Assembly: GCF_002021565.1 (NCBI RefSeq)
Contig: NZ_MSZX01000002.1
Location: 428,554 to 492,553 of the forward strand
Source: Paenibacillus selenitireducens
GTDB taxonomy: Bacteria; Bacillota; Bacilli; Paenibacillales; Paenibacillaceae
Direction: 5' to 3'
DNA: 64,000 nucleotides
The translations under genes were made by a program, and so were the position numbers. Under the pieces are notes generated by a model that saw nothing but the letters and a program-made list of their open reading frames with translations, did no database searches and was not told the DNA's origin. The first letter of the stretch is position 1; every line of letters starts with the position of its first letter. This document shows, piece after piece, positions 19,762-28,629 of the stretch.

Positions 19762-20376
19762 TTAAGGAGCTGGGACCTCATGAGCACCGCCGCCCTTCCG
19801 ATAGCAGCATATCCCTGTTGCAATGCCGCCGACTGTGATGGTGAGGATTGATAAGAAGAAGGTTCGAGGTGAGAACAATAAGCCACCCAATGTAATAATT
19901 ATACCGTCAAGGATAAATATGGTAAATCCTACATTCACAGAAAGCCGATCTGCTATAAATTTGGCGAGCAGATCGGTGCCTCCAGTGCTGATGTTATTGC
20001 GCAGCATTATACCAAATCCAACCCCCATAATGATGCCTCCTATAAAGGAACTGACAATCGGTAGGATATGCAATTGGGTCAATAATTTGAAGCTGAGATG
20101 GGAGAATAAGTCGATGAAATACGACGATATGAGCATCCCAGGAAAGCTGCTGAAGAAAAAATGTCTAAATTGGAACCAGGCCAAGATCAGGATCGGTATG
20201 CTGCATAGAATAAACGTTAATCCTACTTTGGCTCCCCATAAATATTTAGCTATAAGCGCGATACCGATGACGCCCCCATCCAAGACACTATAAGGGATGA
20301 GAAATAAGTTGATGCCTATGGCTAACAGCATGCTGCCCGTAACCATAGCAAGTATTTTCTTCAACACCACGTTCAT
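19762..20376 (-). CDS. YitT-family membrane protein lacking the DUF2179 tail
   Basis: A polytopic membrane protein with the YitT signatures LDGGVIGIALI and NNISTGGTDLLAKFI. The role of the family is not established. I chose the start at 20376 (MNVVLKKILAMVTG), with GTGGAG just upstream, giving 204 residues; longer starts to 20454 overlap spoVAD and lack a site. Usual YitT proteins are near 280 residues and end in a cytoplasmic DUF2179 domain; this one stops after the last membrane helix with a Cys-Cys and Gly-rich tail. It is last in a DUF421-spoVAC-spoVAD unit, where spoVAE would be expected. Confidence 0.82.
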   Translation of the reverse strand: MNVVLKKILAMVTGSMLLAIGINLFLIPYSVLDGGVIGIALIAKYLWGAKVGLTFILCSIPILILAWFQFRHFFFSSFPGMLISSYFIDLFSHLSFKLLTQLHILPIVSSFIGGIIMGVGFGIMLRNNISTGGTDLLAKFIADRLSVNVGFTIFILDGIIITLGGLLFSPRTFFLSILTITVGGIATGICCYRKGGGAHEVPAP

Positions 20377-20431
20377 CAGCTCCACTTTTATCAACGGATA
20401 ATAAGGCTTGTTTCCCTTTTTCATGTATATG

Positions 20432-21451
20432 CTAGTTTGTCCCGTCGTATTCAATGGAAACCGCGTGTGCGATGCAGGGAATACTCTCTCCTTGCTGGAA
20501 GGTTAGAGGGGATAAGAGTGCGCCAGTTGCGACGACAAGGATCCTTTTCCATTCCCCTGCTCTTAATTGGTTCAAGAGATGCCCGTATGTGACGACGGCA
20601 GAGCATCCGCAACCACTTGCGCCCGATTGAACGTTCTGTTTCTCATAATCATAAATCATCATCCCGCAATCCCGGAATTCAGTCTGATTCATCGGAATAT
20701 GATGTTTCTTCAATAACTCTGATGCGATTTCAAAACCAAGCTTGGCCAGGTCTCCTGTGACAATTAAATCATAATGTCCTGGCTGTATTTTCAGATCGCG
20801 GAGATGGGCTTGGATCGTATCTACTGCAGCAGGGGCCATCGCCGCTCCCATGTTGAATGGATCGGTAATACCCATATCGATAACGCGTCCGATGGTGGCC
20901 GATGTAATCAAGGGACCATTTCCATGCCTCGAGACAACCGCAGCGCCTGCGCCGGTGACGGTGTACTGCGCCGTAGGCGGCTTTTGCGAGCCGTATTCGG
21001 TTGGATAGCGGAATTGTTTCTCAACCGTAGAATTGTGACTGCCAGTAACGGCCAGAGCGTAATGTGCTGAGCCGGAATTAACCAACAGAGATGAGATAGC
21101 CAGACTCTCCATCGACGTTGAACATGCCCCGAATACACCTAAATAGGGGATGCTTAACGTCCGTGCTGCAAAACTGCTGCTGATTATTTGATTCATTAAG
21201 TCTCCGCCAACGAAGAATTGCACTTGTTCTTTAGTCAATCCTGCGCTTTCGATCGCCGTTTTCGCTGCTTCTTCAAAAAGTGTTTTCTCCGCTTTTTCCC
21301 ACGTATCTTGTCCAAGATGCAAATCGCCATGAATGATGTCGAAATCATTCGCTAGAGGGCCTTGCCCTTCAAAAGGTCCAACCACGGTAGCTGTGGAAAA
21401 GATCCGAGGCTTATTCTCAAATACCCAAGATTGATGCCCTTTCAATGTCAT
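20432..21451 (-). CDS. spoVAD: Stage V sporulation protein AD
   Basis: 339 residues with a thiolase-like fold. SpoVAD binds dipicolinic acid and is needed for its uptake into the forespore and release at germination. The region VFGACSTSMESLAISS corresponds to the thiolase cysteine region, and GSHNSTVEKQFRYPTEYG and SGCGCSAV are typical of SpoVAD. The start codon shares a base with the spoVAC stop (TAATG), so the two are coupled. Expression in the forespore under sigma-G is expected from the family. Confidence 0.95.
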   Translation of the reverse strand: MTLKGHQSWVFENKPRIFSTATVVGPFEGQGPLANDFDIIHGDLHLGQDTWEKAEKTLFEEAAKTAIESAGLTKEQVQFFVGGDLMNQIISSSFAARTLSIPYLGVFGACSTSMESLAISSLLVNSGSAHYALAVTGSHNSTVEKQFRYPTEYGSQKPPTAQYTVTGAGAAVVSRHGNGPLITSATIGRVIDMGITDPFNMGAAMAPAAVDTIQAHLRDLKIQPGHYDLIVTGDLAKLGFEIASELLKKHHIPMNQTEFRDCGMMIYDYEKQNVQSGASGCGCSAVVTYGHLLNQLRAGEWKRILVVATGALLSPLTFQQGESIPCIAHAVSIEYDGTN

Positions 21452-21939
21452 TATGACCCTCCTCCGATCCCGGTTCCCCCGAAGATCAAGTGCAGAATGC
21501 CGACAATGAACGCTGCTACGGTTCCGAAGACGATAACGGGCCCCGCTACTTTGAACATTTGTCCGCCCACGCCTAAGACAACACCCTCACTTCGATGTTC
21601 AATGGCTGCAGAAGCCATCGAATTGGCAAATCCGGTTACAGGCACCGCGGTTCCTGCACCTGCCCACTGCGCAATTTTATCATACACACCGAGGGCGGTT
21701 AGAATGACGGAGAGAAGCACCAATATCGCAACGGTCGGATTGCCTGCCGTTTTCTCCGTAAAGTTGCCCCATGTTATAAAAGCTTGGGTTATGCACTGTC
21801 CAAAAAGACAGATAAGCCCACCCGAGAGAAAAGCTCGAATACAATTTTTAAGCACAGGTCTCGGAGGTTCTTTTTGTTTAGCGAGTTGTTGATATTCCTG
21901 TTGAACGGGCGTTAGTTTTTTCTTCTTTTGATCTGCCAT
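21451..21939 (-). CDS. spoVAC: Stage V sporulation protein AC
   Basis: 162 residues with four to five hydrophobic segments after a basic N-terminus. SpoVAC is an inner-membrane part of the dipicolinic acid channel and has been shown to act as a mechanosensitive channel in B. subtilis. An AGGAGG site precedes the start. It is second in the minus-strand unit that begins with the DUF421/DUF1657 gene. Confidence 0.94.
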   Translation of the reverse strand: MADQKKKKLTPVQQEYQQLAKQKEPPRPVLKNCIRAFLSGGLICLFGQCITQAFITWGNFTEKTAGNPTVAILVLLSVILTALGVYDKIAQWAGAGTAVPVTGFANSMASAAIEHRSEGVVLGVGGQMFKVAGPVIVFGTVAAFIVGILHLIFGGTGIGGGS

Positions 21940-21965
21940 TCGTGATGCCTCCTATCTACGTATTA

Positions 21966-22826
21966 TTAATGGGTCAGAATGGGTTTCATGTCGGAAATGA
22001 CTTGCTGCATCTCGTTTACGCATTGCTGGTACATGGCTTTGACGTCTTGATTATCTGTAGAGAGACCGAACATTTCGAGATCAGCTTCGCATTTTTTCAA
22101 TGTTGCATAAAGGACAGCTTTCTTCTGCGGTTGAGGAACTTGCAGCTGATCATCGTACACGTCAACGTACAATTGGTTGTATCCGTCCACCTGTCCTAAA
22201 AAAACGTTCTCTAAAGCGAGCCCTGTTTTTTCCAGTTCCGTATTTAGCCATTGTCGGCTTAAACCGAGTGTCGCCAGCGGCTCGTCCATGATCTCTCCAT
22301 CCATGATGACTGCTTGCGGTGCAATATCAGGTGAGACTTTAATTCCTAAATGCCTTGGCGTCAGCGGCTGATTCTCACGTTTGAGGAGTACATTGATTTC
22401 TCCGTTGGACTCCATAATCGCAAACTCGACATCCGCAGCATTAAATACATTCTTTTTGCGTAGTTGGCCTAATAATTCATCGGAGGTGACACGAACCTTC
22501 TTCAAATGTTCTTCTAGAATTTTGCCATCTTTAATGAGCACAGCGGATTTACTATCTACGAAATCTCTGATTTTCTTGCTCTTGAGCTGCATGATCTCAA
22601 TAAGGTAAGACATCGACACCCAGACTCCAAGTGAAATGAGCCCAAGACCCCAGTGTCTTTCCAAATCCATTGAAATATAGGCTGCAAGACTACCGATTGT
22701 TATGCCCGTTATATATTCGAAGAGCGATAACTGGGCGACTTGACGTTTACCTAATAATTTGGTGAAAAAAAACAGAACTAACACCGCTACGGCGGTGCGT
22801 ATCGCGGCTTCTATCCAATCTGACAA
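21966..22826 (-). CDS. DUF421 (YetF-like) membrane protein with C-terminal DUF1657-like domain
   Basis: 286 residues. The N-terminus has three hydrophobic helices (about 5-80, including FFFTKLLGKRQVAQLSLFEY), followed by the DUF421 cytoplasmic domain to about 225. Residues 235-286 align without gaps to the separate 68-residue protein encoded divergently at 22961 (shared LK, A-x-LE-x-F-x-L, NQ and KxM positions), so the tail is a DUF1657-like domain. The start is TTG 22826, with AAAGGAG 11 bases upstream. DUF421-DUF1657-spoVAC-spoVAD neighbourhoods are known from extra spoVA operons linked to spore heat resistance; the molecular role is unknown. Confidence 0.88.
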   Translation of the reverse strand: MSDWIEAAIRTAVAVLVLFFFTKLLGKRQVAQLSLFEYITGITIGSLAAYISMDLERHWGLGLISLGVWVSMSYLIEIMQLKSKKIRDFVDSKSAVLIKDGKILEEHLKKVRVTSDELLGQLRKKNVFNAADVEFAIMESNGEINVLLKRENQPLTPRHLGIKVSPDIAPQAVIMDGEIMDEPLATLGLSRQWLNTELEKTGLALENVFLGQVDGYNQLYVDVYDDQLQVPQPQKKAVLYATLKKCEADLEMFGLSTDNQDVKAMYQQCVNEMQQVISDMKPILTH

Positions 22827-22960
22827 GGGTTAGCCATCTCCTTTCTCTCCATTCATCATCTTTTGAACAGGAATATGAAAAAGATACCCAAAATAATTAA
22901 AGAATATTCTTCTGAAGTTCGGAGACATTATTGGGGTATGTTGAGAAAAGGAGGTGTCAC

Positions 22961-23167
22961 ATGACAGTTGGATCCCAAGTGAAAACGACATTAGCAAGTT
23001 TGAAAAGTGCGCAAGCAAGCTTAGAATCCTTCGCGCTTGAAACGGTGAATCAATCAGCGAAAACGATGTTTGAAAGTGCAGCAAAAGCAACGCAAGGCGT
23101 TGTTGATCAAGTTCAGCAACGTGTTACAGAGTTGGAAAATGAGGAACCTCAATTCAAAGGGTTCTAA
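22961..23167 (+). CDS. DUF1657 small protein
   Basis: 68 residues (MTVGSQVKTTLASLKSAQAS...), helical and amphipathic, ending EEPQFKGF as in the DUF1657 family. ATG 22961 is chosen because AAGGAGGTG lies just before it; an upstream ATG at 22931 has none. It is divergent from the DUF421/DUF1657 gene. The 134-bp gap contains AGAATATTCT (22901-22910) and CATTATT (22926-22932), a loose sigma-G-like pair. Function unknown; a forespore protein linked to the SpoVA module is the likeliest guess. Confidence 0.88.
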   Translation: MTVGSQVKTTLASLKSAQASLESFALETVNQSAKTMFESAAKATQGVVDQVQQRVTELENEEPQFKGF

Positions 23168-23187
23168 TTGGTAGCAAGCAGGAGTGG

Positions 23188-23234
23188 AAAAATCTCGATT
23201 CGCTGTAGAAGTCACAGCGGATCGAGATTTTTTT
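23188..23234 (+). terminator. Terminator after the DUF1657 gene
   Basis: AAATCTCGAT plus CGCTGT pair with ACAGCG plus ATCGAGATTT (with one unpaired base), then a run of T. Confidence 0.85.
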
Positions 23235-23307
23235 ATGAGGAAGAACATAAATCTCTTAACTCTATCATATAGATGAATTAGAAGATTGGACAAGGGAGAG
23301 GTTAAAC

Positions 23308-24564
23308 ATGAGCAAGGCAAAAATGACGTTTCGATTCGATGAGCCAAAACGAAGATCTGAACCTACGTCGTTGATCTCCGCGGAACAAGAGGAAAATATC
23401 ATCGTGCAGGAAGAAACTACGCCAGCTAATGTGATTCCGGTTCCTGCGTATACAACAGATTATGGCGCATGGGAGAGTTCTTTTGATGAAGAGACCGATC
23501 GAATCGAGCAATTAATTCGGAATAGTGAGCCTGTAAGTCCTCCAACGCGTAAGTCTGCGATACAGGTGATTGATAGTGTAGAAGATATCGTAATTGATAG
23601 GGATGCAGAACAACACAATCCGTTCGTCGACATGGTAGAGGAATCGCAAAAACCTCAATTTACCAGTCTTCCCGTTGGAGGATACTATCGTAAATCACGA
23701 AACCCTTCGTGGGTGAAAGTGTTCGCTTCGGTAACGGGCGCGATTGTAACAGGAGCGGTTTTTGGATTTGTGGTACTGTCGCTTTTTCAAGGGGACATTC
23801 AAATTCCGGGCTTAACCTCCACTTCTTTAAAGGACGATGTGCGAACAAGCAGCACGGTTCAATCGCCAGCAGCTGACAAGGGTACGGAAACAGGACCCGA
23901 AGCGAAGCCAGCCACAGCTGAACAAGCATTTAACGCAGCTATCAACAGTGATGCCAAAACATACTACATGCTGCAATACGGTGTTTTTAAGGATGCTGCA
24001 GGGGTGAATGCTGCGGAGCAAGAGCTGATTGCCAAAGGCATGGCGGCTTTCGGAGATACAACGGACCAGAATCGGGTATATGCAGGGATGGCGAATGCGC
24101 GTGAAGATGCTTTATTATTTGCGCAACAATTGAAGGCACAGGGCGTAGAGCTCTATGTAAGAGAGTTGCAGATTCCAGAGGCGAAGCAGTTGGTGTATGG
24201 CGGCGATGCGAAGACGATGGAGCAATTTCTGAGCCAAAGTGATAAAGTGGTACAACTTCTGCTGCAAATGTCTGTGACACAGTTAGAGAAAGAAGATTCG
24301 ATGGCATTTACGCAAGCCGAGCTGGTCGCCATGAAAGATGCGCATCGGCAATGGACTGAACTCGAGAGTAAAGCTTCAGCTGGGTTACCCGAAGAAGCGA
24401 AGCCGGCATGGAATAAAATGACTCAAACGATGAACACGGCTATCATTTCCTTGAACGAATATGGTAAAAAATTGTCTCAGACCCACTTGTGGGGAATCCA
24501 ATCGGCAGCGATGGAATTCGTCATGGCCGAAAAAGGCTTGCTGGACTCGATAAGAGCGGAATAA
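23308..24564 (+). CDS. SPOR-domain membrane protein, SpoIIB-like
   Basis: 418 residues: a long charged cytoplasmic part (1-135), one transmembrane helix (about 138-160), a Thr/Ser/Pro/Ala linker, then a SPOR-like domain (about 218-290, starting YYMLQYGVFKDAAG) that would bind peptidoglycan, and a helical C-terminus of about 125 residues. Position before maf-radC-mreB is that of spoIIB in B. subtilis, whose product helps the mother-cell engulfment machinery find the septum. Membrane topology agrees, but similarity outside SPOR is weak, so I give no symbol. Confidence 0.82.
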   Translation: MSKAKMTFRFDEPKRRSEPTSLISAEQEENIIVQEETTPANVIPVPAYTTDYGAWESSFDEETDRIEQLIRNSEPVSPPTRKSAIQVIDSVEDIVIDRDAEQHNPFVDMVEESQKPQFTSLPVGGYYRKSRNPSWVKVFASVTGAIVTGAVFGFVVLSLFQGDIQIPGLTSTSLKDDVRTSSTVQSPAADKGTETGPEAKPATAEQAFNAAINSDAKTYYMLQYGVFKDAAGVNAAEQELIAKGMAAFGDTTDQNRVYAGMANAREDALLFAQQLKAQGVELYVRELQIPEAKQLVYGGDAKTMEQFLSQSDKVVQLLLQMSVTQLEKEDSMAFTQAELVAMKDAHRQWTELESKASAGLPEEAKPAWNKMTQTMNTAIISLNEYGKKLSQTHLWGIQSAAMEFVMAEKGLLDSIRAE

Positions 24565-24640
24565 ATGCAACGCATTCGATGAATAAAATACCAATAAAAA
24601 CCGGGAGTGTCTGATTTCATTGACATTGTCGGTTTTTGGT

Positions 24641-24669
24641 TTGTGTTACTCCGAAAATAAAAGTATAAT
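24641..24669 (+). promoter_or_regulatory. Promoter candidate for maf-radC
   Basis: TTGTGT (24641-24646), 17 bp, TATAAT (24664-24669). The -35 is poor and the -10 perfect. Just upstream, AAAAACCG/CGGTTTTT (24596-24637) may form a weak terminator for the preceding gene. Confidence 0.5.
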
Positions 24670-24707
24670 GTGTAAGGGTGTAAAATAATGGCGAAGGGGA
24701 ATGAAAT

Positions 24708-25307
24708 GTGCTGAAATCAGACCGTCAACATCTCATATTAGCTTCATCATCACCGCGTAGACAAGAGCTCATTCGTACGTTGAATATTCCATTTGAAATA
24801 CGAGTGAGTGATGTTGATGAGACGACACCAACCTTCTGGTCTCCAGCCCAAGTCGTAGAGCAATTGGCATTGCGCAAAGCCGAGAAAGTGAGAGAAACCT
24901 TGCAAGCAGGAGAGCAAGGAATCATCATTGGGGCGGATACGATTGTGGTTCAAGATTACAGGGTTTTGGGTAAGCCCAAAGACGACAATGATGCCATCTG
25001 GATGATTGGCTTGCTTCAAGGCAAGACGCATCAAGTTTACAGCGGCGTCGCTTGCATTGATGCAGCGTCAGGTGAGACACATGTATCCCATCGCATTACC
25101 TATGTGACTATGAAACATTTAACAGATCAACAAATTGCAAATTATGTAGCAAGCGGCGAACCTCGCGATAAAGCAGGTGCCTATGCGATTCAAGGCCTAG
25201 GTGCAACGATCGTAGAATCTATCGAGGGATGTTATTTTAATGTCGTTGGATTGCCATTATCACTGCTAAGTGATATGTTGGCTAAATTTGGTGTTGAGGT
25301 ATTGTAG
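24708..25307 (+). CDS. maf: Maf nucleotide pyrophosphatase
   Basis: A 199-residue Maf/HAM1-fold protein, expected to hydrolyse dTTP, UTP or modified nucleotides to monophosphates. LILASSSPRRQELI at the N-terminus, GADTIVV and DKAGAYAIQG are the family motifs. The start is GTG 24708 after AAGGGGA. The spoIIB-maf-radC-mreB order matches Bacillus, where overexpressed Maf blocks septation. Confidence 0.94.
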   Translation: MLKSDRQHLILASSSPRRQELIRTLNIPFEIRVSDVDETTPTFWSPAQVVEQLALRKAEKVRETLQAGEQGIIIGADTIVVQDYRVLGKPKDDNDAIWMIGLLQGKTHQVYSGVACIDAASGETHVSHRITYVTMKHLTDQQIANYVASGEPRDKAGAYAIQGLGATIVESIEGCYFNVVGLPLSLLSDMLAKFGVEVL

Positions 25308-25347
25308 CAAAGAAGTTTATGATGATAACGATGAAAGAGGGAAATTC

Positions 25348-26037
25348 ATGGAATCGCAAAGTTACGTACTACGCGATATCCCCCATGAAGAACGTCCAAG
25401 AGAGCGCATGATGCAGAATGGGGCTAGCGCGTTGAGCCACGCGGAATTGCTCGCCATCCTGATCCGAACGGGGACAGCGAATGAATCAGCTGTGCGTGTT
25501 GCGGAACGGTTGTTGAAGCAAGTAGGTAATATTCGCCATTTGGTGGATATGAGCGTGGAAGAAATGACTCAAATCAAAGGTATAGGGCCAACGAAGGCAA
25601 TTCAGTTAAAAGCAGGTATTGAGCTTGGTCGTCGATTGTCACGTGCATCATTGAACGAGACGGTGACGATTCGTAAGCCGGCGGACGCAGCAGACCTACT
25701 CATGGAAGAGCTGCGATATTTGCAGAAAGAACACTTTGTTTGTCTATTTCTCAACACGAAGAACCATGTGCTCCATCAAGAAACTTTATCTATGGGCAGC
25801 TTAAATGCGTCCATCGTTCATCCTCGCGAAGTATTTCGTGCTGCGATCAAATACAGCAGCGCTTCCGTTATCTGTGCACATAATCATCCAAGCGGTGATC
25901 CCACACCAAGTCCAGAAGATATTCAACTCACACAACGTCTCATGGAAGCCGGTCAACTGATCGGTATTGAAGTACTGGATCATTTAGTCATAGGTGATCG
26001 CAAATACATAAGTTTGAAGGAACAAGGACTTATGTAA
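25348..26037 (+). CDS. radC: RadC/JAMM-domain protein
   Basis: 229 residues: an N-terminal helix-hairpin-helix part (IKGIGPTKAIQLKAG) and a JAMM metallo-domain with the zinc-binding stretch CAHNHPSGDPTPSPED. It is named radC for historical reasons; a DNA-repair role is not established. ATG 25348 (MESQSYVLRDIPHEERPRER) has AGAGGG upstream, which decides against the longer frame from 25270. Confidence 0.93.
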   Translation: MESQSYVLRDIPHEERPRERMMQNGASALSHAELLAILIRTGTANESAVRVAERLLKQVGNIRHLVDMSVEEMTQIKGIGPTKAIQLKAGIELGRRLSRASLNETVTIRKPADAADLLMEELRYLQKEHFVCLFLNTKNHVLHQETLSMGSLNASIVHPREVFRAAIKYSSASVICAHNHPSGDPTPSPEDIQLTQRLMEAGQLIGIEVLDHLVIGDRKYISLKEQGLM

Positions 26038-26043
26038 TATAAT
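26014..26043 (+). promoter_or_regulatory. Promoter candidate for mreB
   Basis: TTGAAG (26014-26019), 18 bp, TATAAT (26038-26043), overlapping the radC stop codon and 66 bp before mreB. Confidence 0.5.
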
Positions 26044-26108
26044 GATAAAAATGTTAGCACTATATCTAATAAACGATTGATTGATTGGAAAGAAAGGGAG
26101 ATTACATC

Positions 26109-27143
26109 ATGTTTGGGAGCTTCACGAAAGATTTAGGAATTGACTTAGGAACTGCAAATACATTAGTTTACGTTCGAGGGAAAGGAATCGTCGTCAGAGA
26201 ACCGTCTGTCGTGGCGATTCGTACAGATACGAAGAAAATTGAAGCCGTAGGGGAGTCCGCTAAGAAAATGATCGGACGTACACCTGGAAACATCCGTGCG
26301 ATTCGCCCGATGAAAGATGGTGTCATTGCGGATTTTGATACAACGGCGACGATGATTAAATATTTTATTAGACAAGCCCAAAAACAACGTGCTGTATTCC
26401 CTCGTCATCCCAATGTGATGGTCTGTGTTCCTTCTGGAATTACAGCTGTCGAGCAGCGTGCGGTTGAAGATGCAACGAAACAAGCAGGCGCTAGAGAAGC
26501 TTATACGATTGAAGAGCCATTCGCAGCAGCGATCGGTGCGGATCTACCTGTATGGGAACCAACCGGCAGTATGGTCGTAGATATCGGCGGGGGAACGACA
26601 GAAGTAGCTGTTATCTCGCTTGGTGGTATCGTAACTAGTCGTTCTGTTCGAGTAGCTGGGGATGAAATGGATGATTCCATCATTCAATACATTAAACGGA
26701 TTTATAACTTGATGATTGGAGAACGTACTGCAGAGCAAATTAAGGTAGATATTGCATCGGCATTACCGTTGGATCAAGTGGAAACTGTTGAAATTCGCGG
26801 ACGTGATTTAGTTACAGGTTTACCTAAGACGTTAACCATTACATCCGACGAAATTACCGAAGCCTTAACAGATACGGTCAATGCTATGGTAGATGCTGTC
26901 AAAGTAACGTTGGAGAAATGTCCTCCTGAGCTTGCTGCAGATATTATGGACCGCGGGATCGTGTTGACAGGCGGAGGCGCGCTGCTTCGCAATTTGGACA
27001 AACTATTAGCTCGCGAAACGGGCATGCCGGTCATCGTAGCGGAAGACCCGCTAGATTGCGTTGCCAAAGGTACAGGCCGCGCACTTGAGAACATCCACTT
27101 ATTTAAATCTAAAAGCAGTACGGCGGTTCGCTCGAAACGATAA
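26109..27143 (+). CDS. mreB: Rod shape-determining actin homologue MreB
   Basis: 344 residues with the actin-fold ATP-binding motifs [13 protein letters not shown] (phosphate 1), [11 protein letters not shown] (phosphate 2) and [12 protein letters not shown] (adenosine). It forms membrane-associated filaments that guide lateral wall synthesis. ATG 26109 follows GGGAG; the frame from 26085 adds residues with no site. First of mreBCD. Confidence 0.97.
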   Translation: MFGSFTKDLGIDLGTANTLVYVRGKGIVVREPSVVAIRTDTKKIEAVGESAKKMIGRTPGNIRAIRPMKDGVIADFDTTATMIKYFIRQAQKQRAVFPRHPNVMVCVPSGITAVEQRAVEDATKQAGAREAYTIEEPFAAAIGADLPVWEPTGSMVVDIGGGTTEVAVISLGGIVTSRSVRVAGDEMDDSIIQYIKRIYNLMIGERTAEQIKVDIASALPLDQVETVEIRGRDLVTGLPKTLTITSDEITEALTDTVNAMVDAVKVTLEKCPPELAADIMDRGIVLTGGGALLRNLDKLLARETGMPVIVAEDPLDCVAKGTGRALENIHLFKSKSSTAVRSKR

Positions 27144-27146
27144 GAG

Positions 27147-28010
27147 GTGTTTAAACTGTTTAAATTATTGGGGAATAAACGATTGTTCATCTTATTGCTC
27201 GGGATGATTTTGTTCATTTCATTGCTTGGTTTTACACTAAGTAAAAGAGAGAACCTTTCATGGCCTGAGAAAATGTTAAACGATACGTTTGGGTTCGCTC
27301 AAAATATGATCTACAAGCCCGCTGGCTTTATAGCGGGCTTGTTTGAAGATATTAGCAACTTGAATCATATCTATGAAGAGAATGAGCAGCTCAAGATTGC
27401 CGTATCGCACTATATTCGGGATAAAGCCAATTATAATTTCATTGCAGCAGAGAACGAGAGATTACAAAAGGCTCTGAATTTTACGGAGCAGCAGAAGAAA
27501 ATGTATAAGTACGATTACAAAATCGCGCAAGTGGTTTCCGTTAATCAAGACCCGTACAACTATACAATCACGATTAATATCGGAGAGAAAAACGGCGTGA
27601 AGAAGAATCAAGCTGTAACTTCAGTTGATGGCATGGTTGGCGTAATCAGCCAAGTGTCACCGCTGACGAGTACCGTACAGCTGCTGACAGGCCTTGATGA
27701 GCGGAATCCGAACTCGAACGCGATTGCGGCGACCGCAATCGGGAAGGAAAATAAATCTTTTGGCTTGATTGAAAGCTATAATGCTCAAGAGGGTACCTAC
27801 CTCATGACGAAAATTGATGAAAATGACCCGCTAGCTGTCGGAGATACGATCATTTCCTCAGGAATCGGTGAAGCATTTCCACGCGGTATTGTCATCGGGA
27901 CGGTTCTATCTACGCAAGTTGGAGACTTTGGTCTAACGCATACGGCAACGATTAAGCCAGCGGTGAATTTCGATAATTGGAAAGAACTCTTCGTTGTTGT
28001 GCCGATGTAA
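27147..28010 (+). CDS. mreC: Rod shape-determining protein MreC
   Basis: 287 residues with one N-terminal transmembrane helix (about 10-28), a coiled coil (about 60-105) and the beta-rich extracytoplasmic domain that links MreB to penicillin-binding proteins. The start is odd. GTG 27147 lies inside the only ribosome binding site (AAGAGGTG, 27142-27149). CTG 27156, six bases beyond that site, would fit better and gives 284 residues. It follows mreB by 3 bp. Confidence 0.93.
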   Translation: MFKLFKLLGNKRLFILLLGMILFISLLGFTLSKRENLSWPEKMLNDTFGFAQNMIYKPAGFIAGLFEDISNLNHIYEENEQLKIAVSHYIRDKANYNFIAAENERLQKALNFTEQQKKMYKYDYKIAQVVSVNQDPYNYTITINIGEKNGVKKNQAVTSVDGMVGVISQVSPLTSTVQLLTGLDERNPNSNAIAATAIGKENKSFGLIESYNAQEGTYLMTKIDENDPLAVGDTIISSGIGEAFPRGIVIGTVLSTQVGDFGLTHTATIKPAVNFDNWKELFVVVPM

Positions 28011-28023
28011 TGGAGGATCGTAG

Positions 28024-28539
28024 ATGAAGCGCAGATGGATGATCGTCGTAATGATTTTACTGTTGATGATTGAGGGAACGGTGATGCCTTGGATTATTCC
28101 TGGGGATTGGAAGCTAAGAATCATCCCTCATTTTGTGTTTGTTATTGTATTATTCTATGGCGTCTATACGAGTAGATATTTAGCGCTTGTGATGGGGCTC
28201 GTATTCGGTTTATTGCATGATGTCATTCATTATGGAAATATGATTGGGGTCTATTCCTTTAGCATGGGGTTATGCGGGTATTTGATCGGGAAAGTATTCG
28301 GAGACAAGCGGCTTGGGATTGGCTGGATGATGCTTATCGTTGTGCTGGGCAGCTGGCTCTTTGACTCGACGACCTATTTGATCTATACGATGTTCCGCGT
28401 TAACCATATGTCCTATGATTGGGCACTCTTCTATCACATTATACCAAGCGTGTTCTTACAGTTAGCCTTTGCACTGCTTGTATATGTTCCTGTTCGCAGA
28501 ACGTTAGACATCGGATTTCGAAAGCACGATGAAGATTAG
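28024..28539 (+). CDS. mreD: Rod shape-determining membrane protein MreD
   Basis: 171 residues, five to six hydrophobic segments, member of the MreD family that completes the MreBCD elongation complex. The start has a TGGAGG site. It lies 13 bp after mreC. Confidence 0.92.
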   Translation: MKRRWMIVVMILLLMIEGTVMPWIIPGDWKLRIIPHFVFVIVLFYGVYTSRYLALVMGLVFGLLHDVIHYGNMIGVYSFSMGLCGYLIGKVFGDKRLGIGWMMLIVVLGSWLFDSTTYLIYTMFRVNHMSYDWALFYHIIPSVFLQLAFALLVYVPVRRTLDIGFRKHDED

Positions 28540-28629
28540 CCGCGCAGGAAATCTGCTTCACAATTTCGCCGCCAAGCAGGAACTTCCTAACCCTAGCACG
28601 AATTGAATAGGTAGGAGGGACAGGCATAT

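Noticed and set aside
19823-20293. 156-codon open frame on the plus strand inside the YitT gene
   Set aside because: Antisense to a membrane protein with clear family motifs; no ribosome binding site.
21362-21892. 176-codon open frame on the plus strand across spoVAC and spoVAD
   Set aside because: It opposes two well-supported genes and shows no domain; the composition is that of a reverse-complement shadow.
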